64,000 nt of DNA from Opitutia bacterium ISCC 52 (GCA_014529675.2 CP076040.1:3987894-4051893); one strand, 5' to 3'; positions 7,778 through 17,300 are shown, counted from the first letter of the stretch. Program-made: numbers and translations. The notes: a model not told the origin generated them from the sequence alone.

Positions 7778-9226
7778 CTAAGTTCCACAGAACGTCCTAT
7801 GAACCACTTCATCGGGTTCCGGCTGCTTTTCTAGATCCGCGTATTCGGGCTGTTCCTCATAGGGTGTGGCGAGTGCATCAAGCAGACGTTTAAACGGCCC
7901 ATAGTCTCCTTGATAGGCTGACTGAATCGCTTGTTCAACTCGATGGTTGCGCGGTATGAGAATAGGGTTGGAAGATTGCATGGCACCCAAATCGGGGGAG
8001 TCATTGGTAGCAGCCCTCCATTGTTTCAGCCATTCATCCAACGCCGTCGTATCAGCGAACATACCTGTCAGAATGGCCTGGTCTTCACCATTTGCGACTT
8101 GGGTAAGTTTCTGGAAAAACAAAGTGAAATCTATTTTATGTTCAGCGAGCAGACTCAGGCATTCGGTGATGACTTCAAACGGGGCATCAGGAGACAATCC
8201 CAGCTTCGCCCGTAATCGCTTGGAATAGGCATTTCCGAATCGCTCGGCATAGCTCGAGAGAACAGCTTCTGCTTGCTCAATCGCTTTATCAGAGTCTTCA
8301 GACACAAGAGGTAACAACGTCTCCGCTAGTCGGGTAAGATTCCATAACCCAATTTCAGGTTGGTTCCCCCAGGCGTAGCGGGCGCCCTGATCAATGGAGC
8401 TAAATACACACTGTGGATGAAAGGCTTCCATAAAGGCACAGGGGCCATAGTCGATGGTCTCACCTGACACGGTCATGTTGTCTGTATTCATTACCCCATG
8501 AATAAAACCCAACGACATCCAATGAGCGATCAGACTGGCCTGGGCTGATACCACAGAATCGAGCAAAGCCAAATATGGGTTGTCAGCCTCTTGGGCGGCT
8601 GGGTAGTGACGCGCAATCACATGCTCAGCCAGCAACTTAAGCGCATCCACATCGTTACGGCTATGGTAATACTGGAAAGTCCCTACGCGAATGTGACTGG
8701 CCGCGACACGCGAAAATATACCTCCGGCCATGGCGCCCTCCTCTCGCATAACTGTTTCTCCGCTTGTAACAGCGGCAAGCGCTCGTGTGGTTGGCACTCC
8801 CAGAGCTGCCATCGCTTCACTCAAGATATATTCGCGGATGACTGGCCCCAATGCCGACTTTCCATCGCCACCGCGCGAGAAAGGTGTGCGTCCCGATCCC
8901 TTGAGTTGGAGGTCGTAACGTTTCCCATTCGTGCCCATCACCTCACCCAAGAGAATCGCACGACCATCCCCAAGCTGGGGAACAAACCCACCGAACTGAT
9001 GACCTGCGTAAGCCTGTGAAATCGGTTGGGCACCTTCAGGAACTGAGTTCCCTGCCAGTACTGAAATCCCCTCTGACGATTCCAAATAATCAGCGTCTAT
9101 CGACAGTTGGGAGGCAAGCGCTCGGTTGATTAGAATTAACTCAGGCTCGGGCACTTGAGCAGGAACCTGATTGGCATAGAATCGTTCAGGTAGCTTAGCG
9201 TACGTGTTGTCGAAAGATATACTCAT
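7778..9226 (-). CDS. selO: Protein adenylyltransferase SelO (YdiU/UPF0061)
   Basis: 482 residues, the normal length. SelO is a pseudokinase that transfers AMP from ATP to protein side chains and is linked to redox stress. Recognisable segments are AYAGHQFGGFVPQLGDGRA, the phosphate-binding GSGRTPFSRGGDGK, GVPTTRALA, IHGVMNTDNM with the metal-binding Asn/Asp in DYGPCAFMEAF, and a conserved C-terminus ending in TFCGT, whose cysteine takes part in redox regulation. It stands alone, with msrB (methionine sulfoxide repair) next on the same strand, which fits an oxidative-stress theme. No defects seen. Confidence 0.96.
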   Translation of the reverse strand: MSISFDNTYAKLPERFYANQVPAQVPEPELILINRALASQLSIDADYLESSEGISVLAGNSVPEGAQPISQAYAGHQFGGFVPQLGDGRAILLGEVMGTNGKRYDLQLKGSGRTPFSRGGDGKSALGPVIREYILSEAMAALGVPTTRALAAVTSGETVMREEGAMAGGIFSRVAASHIRVGTFQYYHSRNDVDALKLLAEHVIARHYPAAQEADNPYLALLDSVVSAQASLIAHWMSLGFIHGVMNTDNMTVSGETIDYGPCAFMEAFHPQCVFSSIDQGARYAWGNQPEIGLWNLTRLAETLLPLVSEDSDKAIEQAEAVLSSYAERFGNAYSKRLRAKLGLSPDAPFEVITECLSLLAEHKIDFTLFFQKLTQVANGEDQAILTGMFADTTALDEWLKQWRAATNDSPDLGAMQSSNPILIPRNHRVEQAIQSAYQGDYGPFKRLLDALATPYEEQPEYADLEKQPEPDEVVHRTFCGT

Positions 9227-9308
9227 AGAACTATAAAATGGATGGGTGAACGGTAGACCAGCTAGAATGATAGCGGCTTAGATCTTCATAAGGATGAAGT
9301 CGTACTGC

Positions 9309-9788
9309 TCACTCGTGATCAGCACCCGTTGAGTCGCTCGCGACTTTGGTCATCGATAACGCGTTGATACAATAGCGTAGGCCGCTGGGTTCAGGACCAT
9401 CGGGAAAGACATGCCCCAAGTGAGAGTCGCAAGTATTGCAGGTGACCTCAACCCGCGTCATTCCGTGCGAATGATCCGCATGATAGGCGATCGCATTCTC
9501 TTTTACCGGCTGAGAAAAGGACGGCCACCCTGTTCCGCTATCGAACTTCCCGGAGGAATCAAACAAGGGTGTATCACAACACACACAGGAGTAGTTACCC
9601 GGTTCGAACAATTCACACATCTCCGAACTAAACGCTCTCTCGGTGCCCTTCAGCCGAGTTATCTGAAATTGTTCCGGGCTCAATTGTTCACGCCATTCTT
9701 CATCCGTTTTCTCAACAAAACGATCAGGCTCAGGATTACCATCCTGCGCAAAGTTTAGCACGTGTTTCCAAGTAAGAAGAGTGTTCAT
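9309..9788 (-). CDS. msrB: Peptide-methionine (R)-S-oxide reductase MsrB
   Basis: 159 residues from ATG 9788; an upstream in-frame start at 9842 would add 18 residues unlike the family. Two zinc-binding CxxC pairs are present (CVCC and CNTC), with SGTGWPSF, the HLGHVFPDGP motif and the catalytic cysteine in RYCIN. It reduces the R-epimer of methionine sulfoxide in proteins with thioredoxin as donor. No signal peptide, so cytosolic. It lies downstream of the sialate esterase and upstream of selO on the same strand, with gaps that do not prove co-transcription. Confidence 0.96.
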   Translation of the reverse strand: MNTLLTWKHVLNFAQDGNPEPDRFVEKTDEEWREQLSPEQFQITRLKGTERAFSSEMCELFEPGNYSCVCCDTPLFDSSGKFDSGTGWPSFSQPVKENAIAYHADHSHGMTRVEVTCNTCDSHLGHVFPDGPEPSGLRYCINALSMTKVASDSTGADHE

Positions 9789-9871
9789 AGTCCACTCAGT
9801 GTAACTTGAAGGGTAAAACCTTACAAATCGCCTATGCCTCAACCCTCAAGACGGAGAGTAAAAATCCGTTT

Positions 9872-11050
9872 CTACTTTATGTACTCAGCTAAAGCTCTTT
9901 CGGCCAAACGTTCACCGATGGGCTTTTTGTTCTTGGGGTGCAATCCGTCGCCCGGCTGATCACGGATGTCGATGTATCCAGCATTGGGTACATCACTTAC
10001 AGCTGCAGCCTGAGATTCCTGGATCACGGCCCAACCCGGACCACCTTTCGAAAAGACCGGCAACTGAACGGCAATAAAGGGAAACTCTCCCTGTCCCCAT
10101 TCCTCACGCCAACTGGTGATCATATTGGCCAGTAAAGGACGGTAGGCTTTGGAAGCCTCGACTCCTGCCTTCGAATTGCGTTCACCTTGATACCAAATCG
10201 CGCCACGTATGCCAAATCCGGCCATCGATTCGAAATGTTGAGCGTATAAGCTGCCAGGCATTCCCACAGCATAAATGCTGGCAAGCACTTGCTCTTCGCC
10301 GGATCCTGGGGCTTCTGGCTTTTTGCCAGCAAGCTTGCGTCCTTCAGCATCTACGACTTTCTTCCATTCAGCTACCGTTTGGTCATAGGCAACCCATTTT
10401 GGGGAAGGATGCTCAATGGCTGCTTTGGCGAACGGAACTCGCTCGAGTTTGTCCAAGGGAGTCCACCACTCAACAGGAGTACCTCCTAAGGCCCGAGCAA
10501 TCAAACCAACAGGAACACCCGTCTCTTTGTGAAGCTTTCGACCAAAAAAGTAGGCCACAGCGGAGAATCTGGGTACACTATCCGGTGAAGTAGGGTTCCA
10601 GCCTTTCGCGGTGTTTAATCGCACTAAAGGATGATTGGCAGCAGCGACTTCGGCCTCTCCGTTTGTAGATTTTGAGAGGGTGAACTGCATATTCGATTGC
10701 CCGGCGCAAAGCCAAACCTCGCCTACCAGCACATCCCGTATGCTCACCTTCTCAGACTCGCTCGACACGGTCATCACCCGCGGTTTCGAAGAAGCTTTCA
10801 TGGCATTTAGATTTACACGCCACTGGCCATCGGAATTAGCCTTGGATGTTCGCTTTTGATTACCAAAACGAAGATGAATCTCAGAACCAGGATCCGCCGA
10901 TCCCCAGATGGGGAGCTCCATTCCCCGCTGCAGGACCATGTGATCGCTGAAGACAGGAGCGACTGAAAGCGAGGCAGGTGACAAAGAAGGTGCAGATATA
11001 AGTGTGACAGCCATACAGAGCAGAGAAATAAAGATTGAGTTCTTAGGCAT
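9872..11050 (-). CDS. Sialate O-acetylesterase-type SGNH esterase (secreted)
   Basis: 392 residues from ATG 11050, chosen because it begins a signal peptide (MPKNSIFISLLCMAVTLIS); a longer frame from 11116 would put 22 residues in front. The SASA/SGNH esterase domain shows the nucleophile block CAGQSNM, a mid-domain GGTPVEWWTP, the WYQGERN block and the catalytic Asp-His block DGLHP near the C-terminus. It probably removes acetyl groups from sialic acid or from plant or algal glycans outside the cell. Immediately downstream is the msrB gene; upstream lies a decayed DUF4112 gene. Substrate not determinable from sequence. Confidence 0.9.
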   Translation of the reverse strand: MPKNSIFISLLCMAVTLISAPSLSPASLSVAPVFSDHMVLQRGMELPIWGSADPGSEIHLRFGNQKRTSKANSDGQWRVNLNAMKASSKPRVMTVSSESEKVSIRDVLVGEVWLCAGQSNMQFTLSKSTNGEAEVAAANHPLVRLNTAKGWNPTSPDSVPRFSAVAYFFGRKLHKETGVPVGLIARALGGTPVEWWTPLDKLERVPFAKAAIEHPSPKWVAYDQTVAEWKKVVDAEGRKLAGKKPEAPGSGEEQVLASIYAVGMPGSLYAQHFESMAGFGIRGAIWYQGERNSKAGVEASKAYRPLLANMITSWREEWGQGEFPFIAVQLPVFSKGGPGWAVIQESQAAAVSDVPNAGYIDIRDQPGDGLHPKNKKPIGERLAERALAEYIK

Positions 11051-11112
11051 TCCTAGAGCGTGATCTAAAATAGATATGCTCGGCAACAAATTATGGTCAG
11101 CGCTTAGAATCC

Positions 11113-11349
11113 TCACTCACTGGAAATGTTGATCGCCTGTTTCTTTCGAATCGCTTCTGCAAGGAGTTTTGCATTCCGCAGATTACTTTTAAATGCCACA
11201 TCGAAAACATCTCCGAAGACCGGAATGCTAACCACTGCCCAGTCGATGAGAAAGTTGATGGCCATCTTAAAAATCGTGGGAAGGTCCACCTTGGCCCTAA
11301 AAGCCTCATAAAGAAAATACAGTTGAGGTAGAAGCGTAAGCGTGTCGTC
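11113..11349 (-). pseudogene. DUF4112 protein, 5'-truncated remnant
   Basis: The translation TLTLLPQLYFLYEAFRA through IPVFGDVFDVAFKSNLRNAKLL is the C-terminal two thirds of a DUF4112 membrane protein. The family's N-terminal part, which should end in a PGVGD-like motif just before TLT, is absent. In its place the reading frame continues into antisense glycosyltransferase sequence. The break lies at 11344-11349. The gene has therefore lost its start and promoter and is presumably dead. Confidence 0.8.
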
Positions 11350-12129
11350 GAAGATGGCAGCACAGATAATACTTTTGAGGTACTGCAATCCATTCTTCCT
11401 GAAGATAAGCGCATGCATGTTGTACGCATGGCAAAAAATGCGGGCACCTACTCGGCAAAAAACCTGGTCTTAAAGCACTTTTGTCGAAGTGAGTTCTTTG
11501 CCCATCAGGATGCAGATGATTTTAGCTGGAAGCCCAGATTAGAGGAACAAATCGAGTTCATGAGGAACAATCCAGAAATCGCAGCGTGTGGCACTGGGAT
11601 CGACGAATTCTATCGAAATGAAAGCGAAAGCCCGACTATAGTCTGCGACGAAGTTGCGGAATTTAACCCGGAGGATAACTACTTCCATCGAAAAAACCTT
11701 TATACAGAACTGCTACCCAAAGGCATCTGCTTTGGTGTCTGCCTGGATGAAACAGTTAAGACCAAACTGGCCATGAATGGGTCGCTCATGTTTCGAGCAA
11801 ACGTTTTGAATGAACTTGGGGGGTTTGACGGCAGGGCGTGTTTGTCAGCGGATACAGACATGATCTGGCGTATTCTTTCCAACTACTCCGTTGCGAACCT
11901 TCAACAGGTGCTCTACTCACGCTTGTTTCACCGTGGTTCAATGACCAAGAGCAAATTATACGGCTTTGGATCTGAAAAGCGGGTGACTTACATGAAGGAT
12001 TCGAGAAACCGTCTTAGAATGGCCAAACCCTTGTATGAGCAGGGAAGAATTGAAGAGCTGACTCAAAAGCTAAAAAATGACATGTTTGTCGCCGACATCG
12101 ACTTTGAAGTATTCGATGGAGGAATTTAG
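11344..12129 (+). pseudogene. Family 2 glycosyltransferase, 5'-truncated remnant
   Basis: The open frame begins abruptly at VVEDGSTDNT, the nucleotide-sugar-binding motif that normally follows about 30 N-terminal residues (the VSVI.P.YN strand), and those are missing. It continues with KNAGTYSAKN, the metal-binding HQDADD and a normal GT-A domain (GSLMFRANVLNELGGFDG, LSADTDMIWR) to a TAG at 12129. The first downstream ATG is at 11413. The 5' end is fused back-to-back to the truncated DUF4112 gene. It was probably a surface-polysaccharide glycosyltransferase and is now inactive because the first binding strand is gone. Confidence 0.8.
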
Positions 12130-12175
12130 AACTGAGTATCTCCGACGAGCAAGATCGGATGATTGACTAGAACAG

Positions 12176-13417
12176 TTACCGCGGCGTCAAACTTAGCGGC
12201 AACGACGACAACCCACGGAAGACCAAACTCGGTTTTCTTGGCGGCAAGGAGCCCGCTATTTCTAGAGACTGGACTTTTGAAACGAGAGCTGTGATCGCGG
12301 CTGCCAATTCGATACGCGCCAAATGGGAACCTATACAGTGATGCAAGCCCACCCCAAATGCAATGTGGCTGCTGCTATCACGTGTTAGATCGATTGACTC
12401 CGTGTCCCCGGCAAAGGCTGCTTCATCGTGATTGGCAGATCCCACCAACAAGCCGACTTTTTGTCCCTGCCTCAACAAGCACCCACCCACTTCACAATCC
12501 TCTAGAATCCACCGATCAAACATCTGAAGCGGTGTATCATAGCGAAGTAGCTCCTCCACCGCGGTGGGTATGCCTTGCTCATTTTCGACTAGAAAGCGGT
12601 ATTGACCAGGATATTTTCCAAGCGCCAGCAAAGCATTACCAATTGCTTGAACAGTGGCTTCATGCCCAGCATTGAGAGTGAGGATGGCAGTCGAAATGAT
12701 TTCATCCTCGGTCAAGGTATCCCCGGCTTCCTCAACCACTAACATAGAGGAAATCAAATCATCCCCCGGGTTCCTTCTTCGCTTTTCGATGAGCTGTCTT
12801 AAAAATTCAGCAAAATCAATAGTAGCCTTCTCTGCCTTAGCCAGATCATCTGCTGAGGCACTCAAGTCATAGGGCACTACAATCAGAGAACTCCACTCTA
12901 TCAAACGAGCATGCACATCCTCCTCAATGCCCATAAGATCCGCTATCAAACTGACAGGAATTGGGGATGCAAAATCCTTAATGGCGTCGAACGGCTCGCC
13001 ATCCAGCTTTTGGTCAAGGATCGTATTGGCCAGGGAGAGTAAACCAGGCCCATAGGAATGCGACTCTCGCCGAGTAAATGCTTTGGAGACTAATCCTCTT
13101 AATCGAGTATGCACAGGTGGCTCCTGATCCATAAACGCCTCTCGCACAAATTTCACCCAGTTGGGTGCAGTTTTTGGGAAGATGCGTTCCACCAATGTTG
13201 AATCCACCTGGTCATCCTTCAACCGATGCCGGTAGTCGCGACCGAATCGTTGCCGATCCATGAAGATCGATTTGATATCTTTATGGCGTGTGAAAAACGT
13301 CAGCCGCCAATCTTCGTCATAGAAAACGGGTCGCTCAGCTCGCAACCGCAGGAAAGTCGGATAAGGGTCTTCAAGAAAGGCTGGCTCATAAGGCTGGAAT
13401 TTAGGAAACGCGTCCAC
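12176..13417 (-). CDS. Cytochrome P450
   Basis: 413 residues, the normal length for a soluble class I bacterial P450. It has the I-helix oxygen-activation motif AGHEAT (usually AGxET), the ExxR motif in EELLRYDTP, and the haem-binding loop FGVGLHHCIG with the proximal cysteine. Residues EPPVHTRLRGLVSKAF match the C-helix region that contacts haem. It needs a ferredoxin and a reductase, neither of which is adjacent. Neighbours give no pathway: a dead glycosyltransferase on one side, a coiled-coil protein on the other. Substrate unknown; fatty acid, terpene or xenobiotic hydroxylation are all possible. Confidence 0.95.
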   Translation of the reverse strand: MDAFPKFQPYEPAFLEDPYPTFLRLRAERPVFYDEDWRLTFFTRHKDIKSIFMDRQRFGRDYRHRLKDDQVDSTLVERIFPKTAPNWVKFVREAFMDQEPPVHTRLRGLVSKAFTRRESHSYGPGLLSLANTILDQKLDGEPFDAIKDFASPIPVSLIADLMGIEEDVHARLIEWSSLIVVPYDLSASADDLAKAEKATIDFAEFLRQLIEKRRRNPGDDLISSMLVVEEAGDTLTEDEIISTAILTLNAGHEATVQAIGNALLALGKYPGQYRFLVENEQGIPTAVEELLRYDTPLQMFDRWILEDCEVGGCLLRQGQKVGLLVGSANHDEAAFAGDTESIDLTRDSSSHIAFGVGLHHCIGSHLARIELAAAITALVSKVQSLEIAGSLPPRKPSLVFRGLSSLPLSLTPR

Positions 13418-13529
13418 CTGCTAAACGATTGTTACTCGGTCTATCATGTCGAGTGAGAATAATACCCATAGTTGCCTGTGAAAAAGTGTTTTCTTTTTCT
13501 TCTATTGCCGGTTTTATTGAAGCTGACCT

Positions 13530-14303
13530 ATGAGGATCGCCTTATTCATAGCCTTAATCTTTTCTGCAGCCGCTCTGGCGCTGACTGTTTACCGGGAATA
13601 TGAAGACCCGATCGTAATTTCGAAGTCGCCCAAACCAGCAGCAATAACGGAAACGACACAGGACGACGGAATCAGAGACGAGTTGCTAAAGCTTAAGCTC
13701 CGTTTGGCAGCCCTGGAAAAGGCGGTCGAAAGGAAAACACAAGAGATTGAACCTATTCCACAAATCCAGGAAGAAGTTGCCGAGCTCAGTACTTTTCAGA
13801 ATGACCTGGCGGAGTATGCGCTAAACATCGATCCGCTGAATGTCATCGGTACGCAGGAGCGCGAGATCGAGGATGCCTATAACATCCTTTTAGATGAAAC
13901 AAGATCTGCTGGCGAACGAGCCAAGCAAGCCGCATTGTTGAAAAGATACGGCATGTTTGACGAAGAAGCCGTCGCCTCGATGAGTAATCTATTTTTTAAT
14001 GCGGAAAGCGCTGGTGAAAAAGGGGCCGCTCTTTCAGCTCTGAAGGGTCATGTAACTCAAGAAATTCGGACAGGGGTCCTCGAATCACTCAGCACTGAAA
14101 TTGCAGATGGATATCAAAACGCTCGTTTTCGCTATCAAGGCATCGAAGCTCTCAAACCCCTGCTTCCTGATCCAGAAATCGAAGCCATGCTAACCGTGAT
14201 AGCCCAAAACGACCCCCTCGTAAAAGTAGCGAATATCGCCGGGAAATCCGTCGGTTTACCAGCACGACAGGAAGAAGATAAACCTAAAAAGCGTGACGGT
14301 TAG
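13530..14303 (+). CDS. Membrane-anchored coiled-coil protein, unknown function
   Basis: 257 residues. Residues 1-20 form a hydrophobic signal anchor (MRIALFIALIFSAAALALTV). Residues about 45-85 are a charged coiled coil (ELLKLKLRLAALEKAVERK). The rest is alpha-helical with two regions reminiscent of helical repeats (AGERAKQAALLKRYG and AGEKGAALSALKGH). The C-terminus is highly charged (EEDKPKKRDG). I do not recognise a family. It probably sits on the periplasmic face of the inner membrane. It stands alone, converging with the HAD gene 15 bp away. Confidence 0.75.
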   Translation: MRIALFIALIFSAAALALTVYREYEDPIVISKSPKPAAITETTQDDGIRDELLKLKLRLAALEKAVERKTQEIEPIPQIQEEVAELSTFQNDLAEYALNIDPLNVIGTQEREIEDAYNILLDETRSAGERAKQAALLKRYGMFDEEAVASMSNLFFNAESAGEKGAALSALKGHVTQEIRTGVLESLSTEIADGYQNARFRYQGIEALKPLLPDPEIEAMLTVIAQNDPLVKVANIAGKSVGLPARQEEDKPKKRDG

Positions 14304-14318
14304 TTGGAACCTTGCTCG

Positions 14319-15197
14319 TTACCAACTCGGGTTCTCAGGCAAGCAGGCCTGAAACTCTTCATTCAACTGATCCTCGTATGCTCCAGCATACTCACCGGCA
14401 AAGAATTTATCCAAGGCCTCATCGTGCAAACGTTCCCAGGAAGCTTCCTCTCCACCGGGATTGATGGGGTAGAATAAAGCGTCGTTTCCTTTTGCTGCCT
14501 TCTGATCTCCGGGTGCATCACCGATCATCAAAATCTTGTCCGAAGGATATTTATCTTTTGCTGCCATCTCGAGATGCTGGGTCTTCGTACCCATTTCCTG
14601 TCCGGCAATCATTTCTACGAAGCCACTAATGCCATGCTCCCCCCACTCACGCTCGAGTGCATCGCAAGGAGTTTGACTGATACACATCGCATCTGCCCGC
14701 TCGTTGATCTTTGCCAGTGTCTCACGAACTAATGGAAAAGGAGGCACTCCATGCACAATGTCCGCTACCTGCTCGTTGACCGCATCGGACCAAACCTTTA
14801 CCGGAGCGAGCCCTTCATTGCCACCGGCCACCTCGGCATTGAGGGTCGCATTGCCCAGCTTGGACTCACGAGCAATCCATTCATTCAAGGCATCCAAATT
14901 GGGCATCTCAATTCCACGGGCTTGCACTTGTGGACGAGCTCCAAGCAATTCGATCGCCCGCACCAGCGCAGGAAAACGATTGGCACCCCGCGTCTTGGAA
15001 TAAAGGTTTACGAACGCCCACACTTCGCGAGCAAACTTACTCCCTGCCTGCAGATTCCAGTGTTTGATAAACATGGGAGTAAAACACTCCTGATGCTTAA
15101 TCTCCATGCTGTCGAAAATGCAGCCATCGGAATCGATACCGACGAAGAATTCTTTGGCGGGTTGGAAGTCGCGAAGTTTTTGGGCGCGGTCACTCAT
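14319..15197 (-). CDS. HAD-superfamily hydrolase
   Basis: 292 residues from ATG 15197; an in-frame start four codons upstream is less likely. Motif I is DSDGCIFDS with both nucleophile aspartates, the motif II threonine lies probably in ISQTP, and motifs III/IV lie in the C-terminal part with GDAPGDQKAAKGN. A large helical cap lies between (about residues 40-175), as in phosphoglycolate-phosphatase-like enzymes. Probably cytosolic phosphatase; substrate unknown. It is divergent from the 395-residue protein at 15337. Confidence 0.85.
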   Translation of the reverse strand: MSDRAQKLRDFQPAKEFFVGIDSDGCIFDSMEIKHQECFTPMFIKHWNLQAGSKFAREVWAFVNLYSKTRGANRFPALVRAIELLGARPQVQARGIEMPNLDALNEWIARESKLGNATLNAEVAGGNEGLAPVKVWSDAVNEQVADIVHGVPPFPLVRETLAKINERADAMCISQTPCDALEREWGEHGISGFVEMIAGQEMGTKTQHLEMAAKDKYPSDKILMIGDAPGDQKAAKGNDALFYPINPGGEEASWERLHDEALDKFFAGEYAGAYEDQLNEEFQACLPENPSW

Positions 15198-15336
15198 AAT
15201 TCTATACACCGAAGTTGGGAAACGGACACCTAAGGGTCAATTCAGAACCGCCGGAGGACAGCAGATAGTAACCCCCTTCATCCAGCTTATAAAGAAAATC
15301 TTTTGACGAATAATCACCGCTTGATAAACCGAACAT

Positions 15337-16524
15337 ATGGCATGGCGTATACATACACACGTCGTTCGCGGTGAAATCGATAATCGCGAAAAAGGAAAGG
15401 TGATGGGTCGTATTTGGATCGAAGGCAGAGATGCTCCGATCGCATTAAACCTCACGGGCAATGCCTGTAAGGACTTGGCTGGTACCCTCCTCACATTTAA
15501 GAACCAGGGAGAGATTACTCCCATGCCAGGGGCGAACGATTTTTATCAGGTTCAGGAAGGTCGCATAGGCGATCTTACAGCCTCTCGAAAAGTCCGCGTA
15601 TTCGACATACCTGTCGAAGAGGCTTACAAAATGCTCAAAGAAGGTAAAAAGCCTCCGGAGCATATGAGCAATTCACTGTATCTTGAATGGTTCAGTTTGG
15701 GCAATGGCAGGGTGGTCATCGAATCCGTAGATTATAAACTCAACCTATCCGCACCTGAGTGGCAGTTGACCGACGAGGAAGATCGTCAGCGTGCAAAAGA
15801 CGCCATGGAAGGCTTCTCAGGATTCATGGGGAAGATGGAGGAGGCTCTGGAACAGGCCAAAGAAAAAGTCGACTACGAGAAGGAGGACTGGGACGAACAC
15901 GACTATGAGCGCTTTCTCAAGGAATCGGACGCATTGACCGACAAATACATGGAATTGATTGAAAAGTTTGGGGATAAGGACGACAGCCAAGAGATCATCG
16001 GCCGCGAAATGGGTTGGGAGGAAAAGGACGACGAAGATGAGGAGTCAGTTGACTGGGAAGAAGCTCAAGCTTTCATGGAAGCCGAAGAGCTAATACCGGA
16101 TCCATCGACCGAGGGTATCGATTGGATCCGAACAGACAGCGGCGATATTCGACATCCACTCCAACACCAATGCTACCAACAAGCGATTGCGCTGGATCGA
16201 GATATAAAAGACCCAGAAAAGAAGAAACAAAACGAAGAGGTGGCCAACCTGAAATTTGAATATCAAATGACCGCCGTAAAGATGGCCGGTGCCCTGAACA
16301 GTCTCGCCTATGGTCGAGGTGCCAGCTCTCCAGCCTTCACAATTGCCAGCCTAAAACGAGCACTGAGCCACTTACATAAAGCACAAGCCTTGTTAGAAAT
16401 AGCGGAAGAGCAGGTTCTACTTGCACAGGAAATTATTCAACGCGTTCGCACAGAGTTTTTCGAGATGCGGGAAGGCATTCTGAAGTTGATGGATAAATTT
16501 CGTGGTCGATCCATCAATAATTAG
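15337..16524 (+). CDS. Conserved PVC-type protein of unknown function (395 aa)
   Basis: The N-terminal 110 residues look like a small beta domain (RGEIDNREKGKVMGRIWI, LNLTGNACKDLAGTLLTF). The middle is extremely acidic (EEKDDEDEESVDWEE) with coiled-coil stretches. The C-terminus is a helical bundle (about 285-395). There is no signal peptide or membrane helix. I recall near-identical N-terminal openings in proteins of Verrucomicrobiota and Planctomycetota, where the protein is widespread but uncharacterised; this is memory, not a search. It is followed 14 bp later by the DUF1080 lipoprotein on the same strand. Confidence 0.75.
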   Translation: MAWRIHTHVVRGEIDNREKGKVMGRIWIEGRDAPIALNLTGNACKDLAGTLLTFKNQGEITPMPGANDFYQVQEGRIGDLTASRKVRVFDIPVEEAYKMLKEGKKPPEHMSNSLYLEWFSLGNGRVVIESVDYKLNLSAPEWQLTDEEDRQRAKDAMEGFSGFMGKMEEALEQAKEKVDYEKEDWDEHDYERFLKESDALTDKYMELIEKFGDKDDSQEIIGREMGWEEKDDEDEESVDWEEAQAFMEAEELIPDPSTEGIDWIRTDSGDIRHPLQHQCYQQAIALDRDIKDPEKKKQNEEVANLKFEYQMTAVKMAGALNSLAYGRGASSPAFTIASLKRALSHLHKAQALLEIAEEQVLLAQEIIQRVRTEFFEMREGILKLMDKFRGRSINN

Positions 16525-16538
16525 GGATGATTGGCTGA

Positions 16539-17297
16539 ATGAGGTTTATAAGATATAGTCTAATCGTCTTTGCCTGCCTGGGATTATCTAGCTGCAAAAA
16601 CAGTTCACAATCCGACTGGCATCCCCTCACTGAGAAAGATTTTTCTTATGTAAACACTGGAGAGGATACTTGGGCCTGGGAAAATGGTTTTCTCCATTGT
16701 ACCGTACAACCTATCGGCGTTATTCGCACGGAGAGGATGCTTACTAATTTCGAGCTGGAAGTGGAATGGATGCACAAAGAAGCAGGAGGAAATTCAGGTT
16801 TATTCATTTGGGCCAGTGAAGGCTCCATCAATCGATTGTTAAGCCCTGACAACCCGGGCCCACCTTTACCGGACGGAATCGAAATCCAGATGCTCGATCA
16901 TGGCTTCACCGAACAGGCGAAAGCGCGTGGTGAACCGACCGATTGGTTCACAACCCACGGTGATGTATTTCCAGTTCGTGCGAAGATGACGCCCTTCCCT
17001 CCCATTTCAACCATACCCAACCAAAAGCGTGTAACAAAAGATTTCGGCCATGGTGAATTTGAAATCGTAGGCCGCGAAACACCCGGTCGCAGTTTTCCAA
17101 GTAAGCACCTAAGCAAGGGTCATGGAGAATGGAACCACTACACCGTTCGGGCTGAAAACGGAGTGGTTCGCCTCTGGGTAAATGGCGAAGAAGTCTCAGT
17201 TGGATCAGACTGTGATCCATCCACTGGCTACATCTGCCTGGAGAGCGAAGGCTCACCGATTCAATTTCGCAATATGCGGATTCGCGAACTTCCTTAA
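16539..17297 (+). CDS. DUF1080 (3-keto-disaccharide hydrolase-like) lipoprotein
   Basis: 252 residues with a lipoprotein signal ending in LSSC (Cys19). The rest is a concanavalin-like jelly roll of the DUF1080 family: LTNFELEVEWMHKEAGGNSGLFI, IEIQMLDHG, GEWNHYTVRAENG and the closing SEGSPIQFRNMRIREL. Members hydrolyse 3-keto-glycosides or act as glycan-binding parts of sugar-oxidising systems, often together with Gfo/Idh/MocA and ThuA proteins like those near 5.6-7.7 kb. It is expected on the periplasmic or outer-membrane face. Start chosen by the lipobox and the 14-bp spacing to the upstream gene. Confidence 0.9.
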   Translation: MRFIRYSLIVFACLGLSSCKNSSQSDWHPLTEKDFSYVNTGEDTWAWENGFLHCTVQPIGVIRTERMLTNFELEVEWMHKEAGGNSGLFIWASEGSINRLLSPDNPGPPLPDGIEIQMLDHGFTEQAKARGEPTDWFTTHGDVFPVRAKMTPFPPISTIPNQKRVTKDFGHGEFEIVGRETPGRSFPSKHLSKGHGEWNHYTVRAENGVVRLWVNGEEVSVGSDCDPSTGYICLESEGSPIQFRNMRIRELP

Positions 17298-17300
17298 CCC

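Noticed and set aside
11097-11447. A 116-residue minus-strand frame overlapping the DUF4112 remnant in another frame
   Set aside because: It is Arg/Phe/Ser-rich and lacks family features, while the 11113-11349 frame matches DUF4112.
12176-13417. P450 as part of a natural-product gene cluster
   Set aside because: No polyketide synthase, peptide synthetase, terpene cyclase or redox partner is nearby; it appears isolated.
14302-14327. AGTTGG/CCAACT inverted repeat between the coiled-coil and HAD genes as a terminator
   Set aside because: The stem is only six bases, with a long loop and no T-run.
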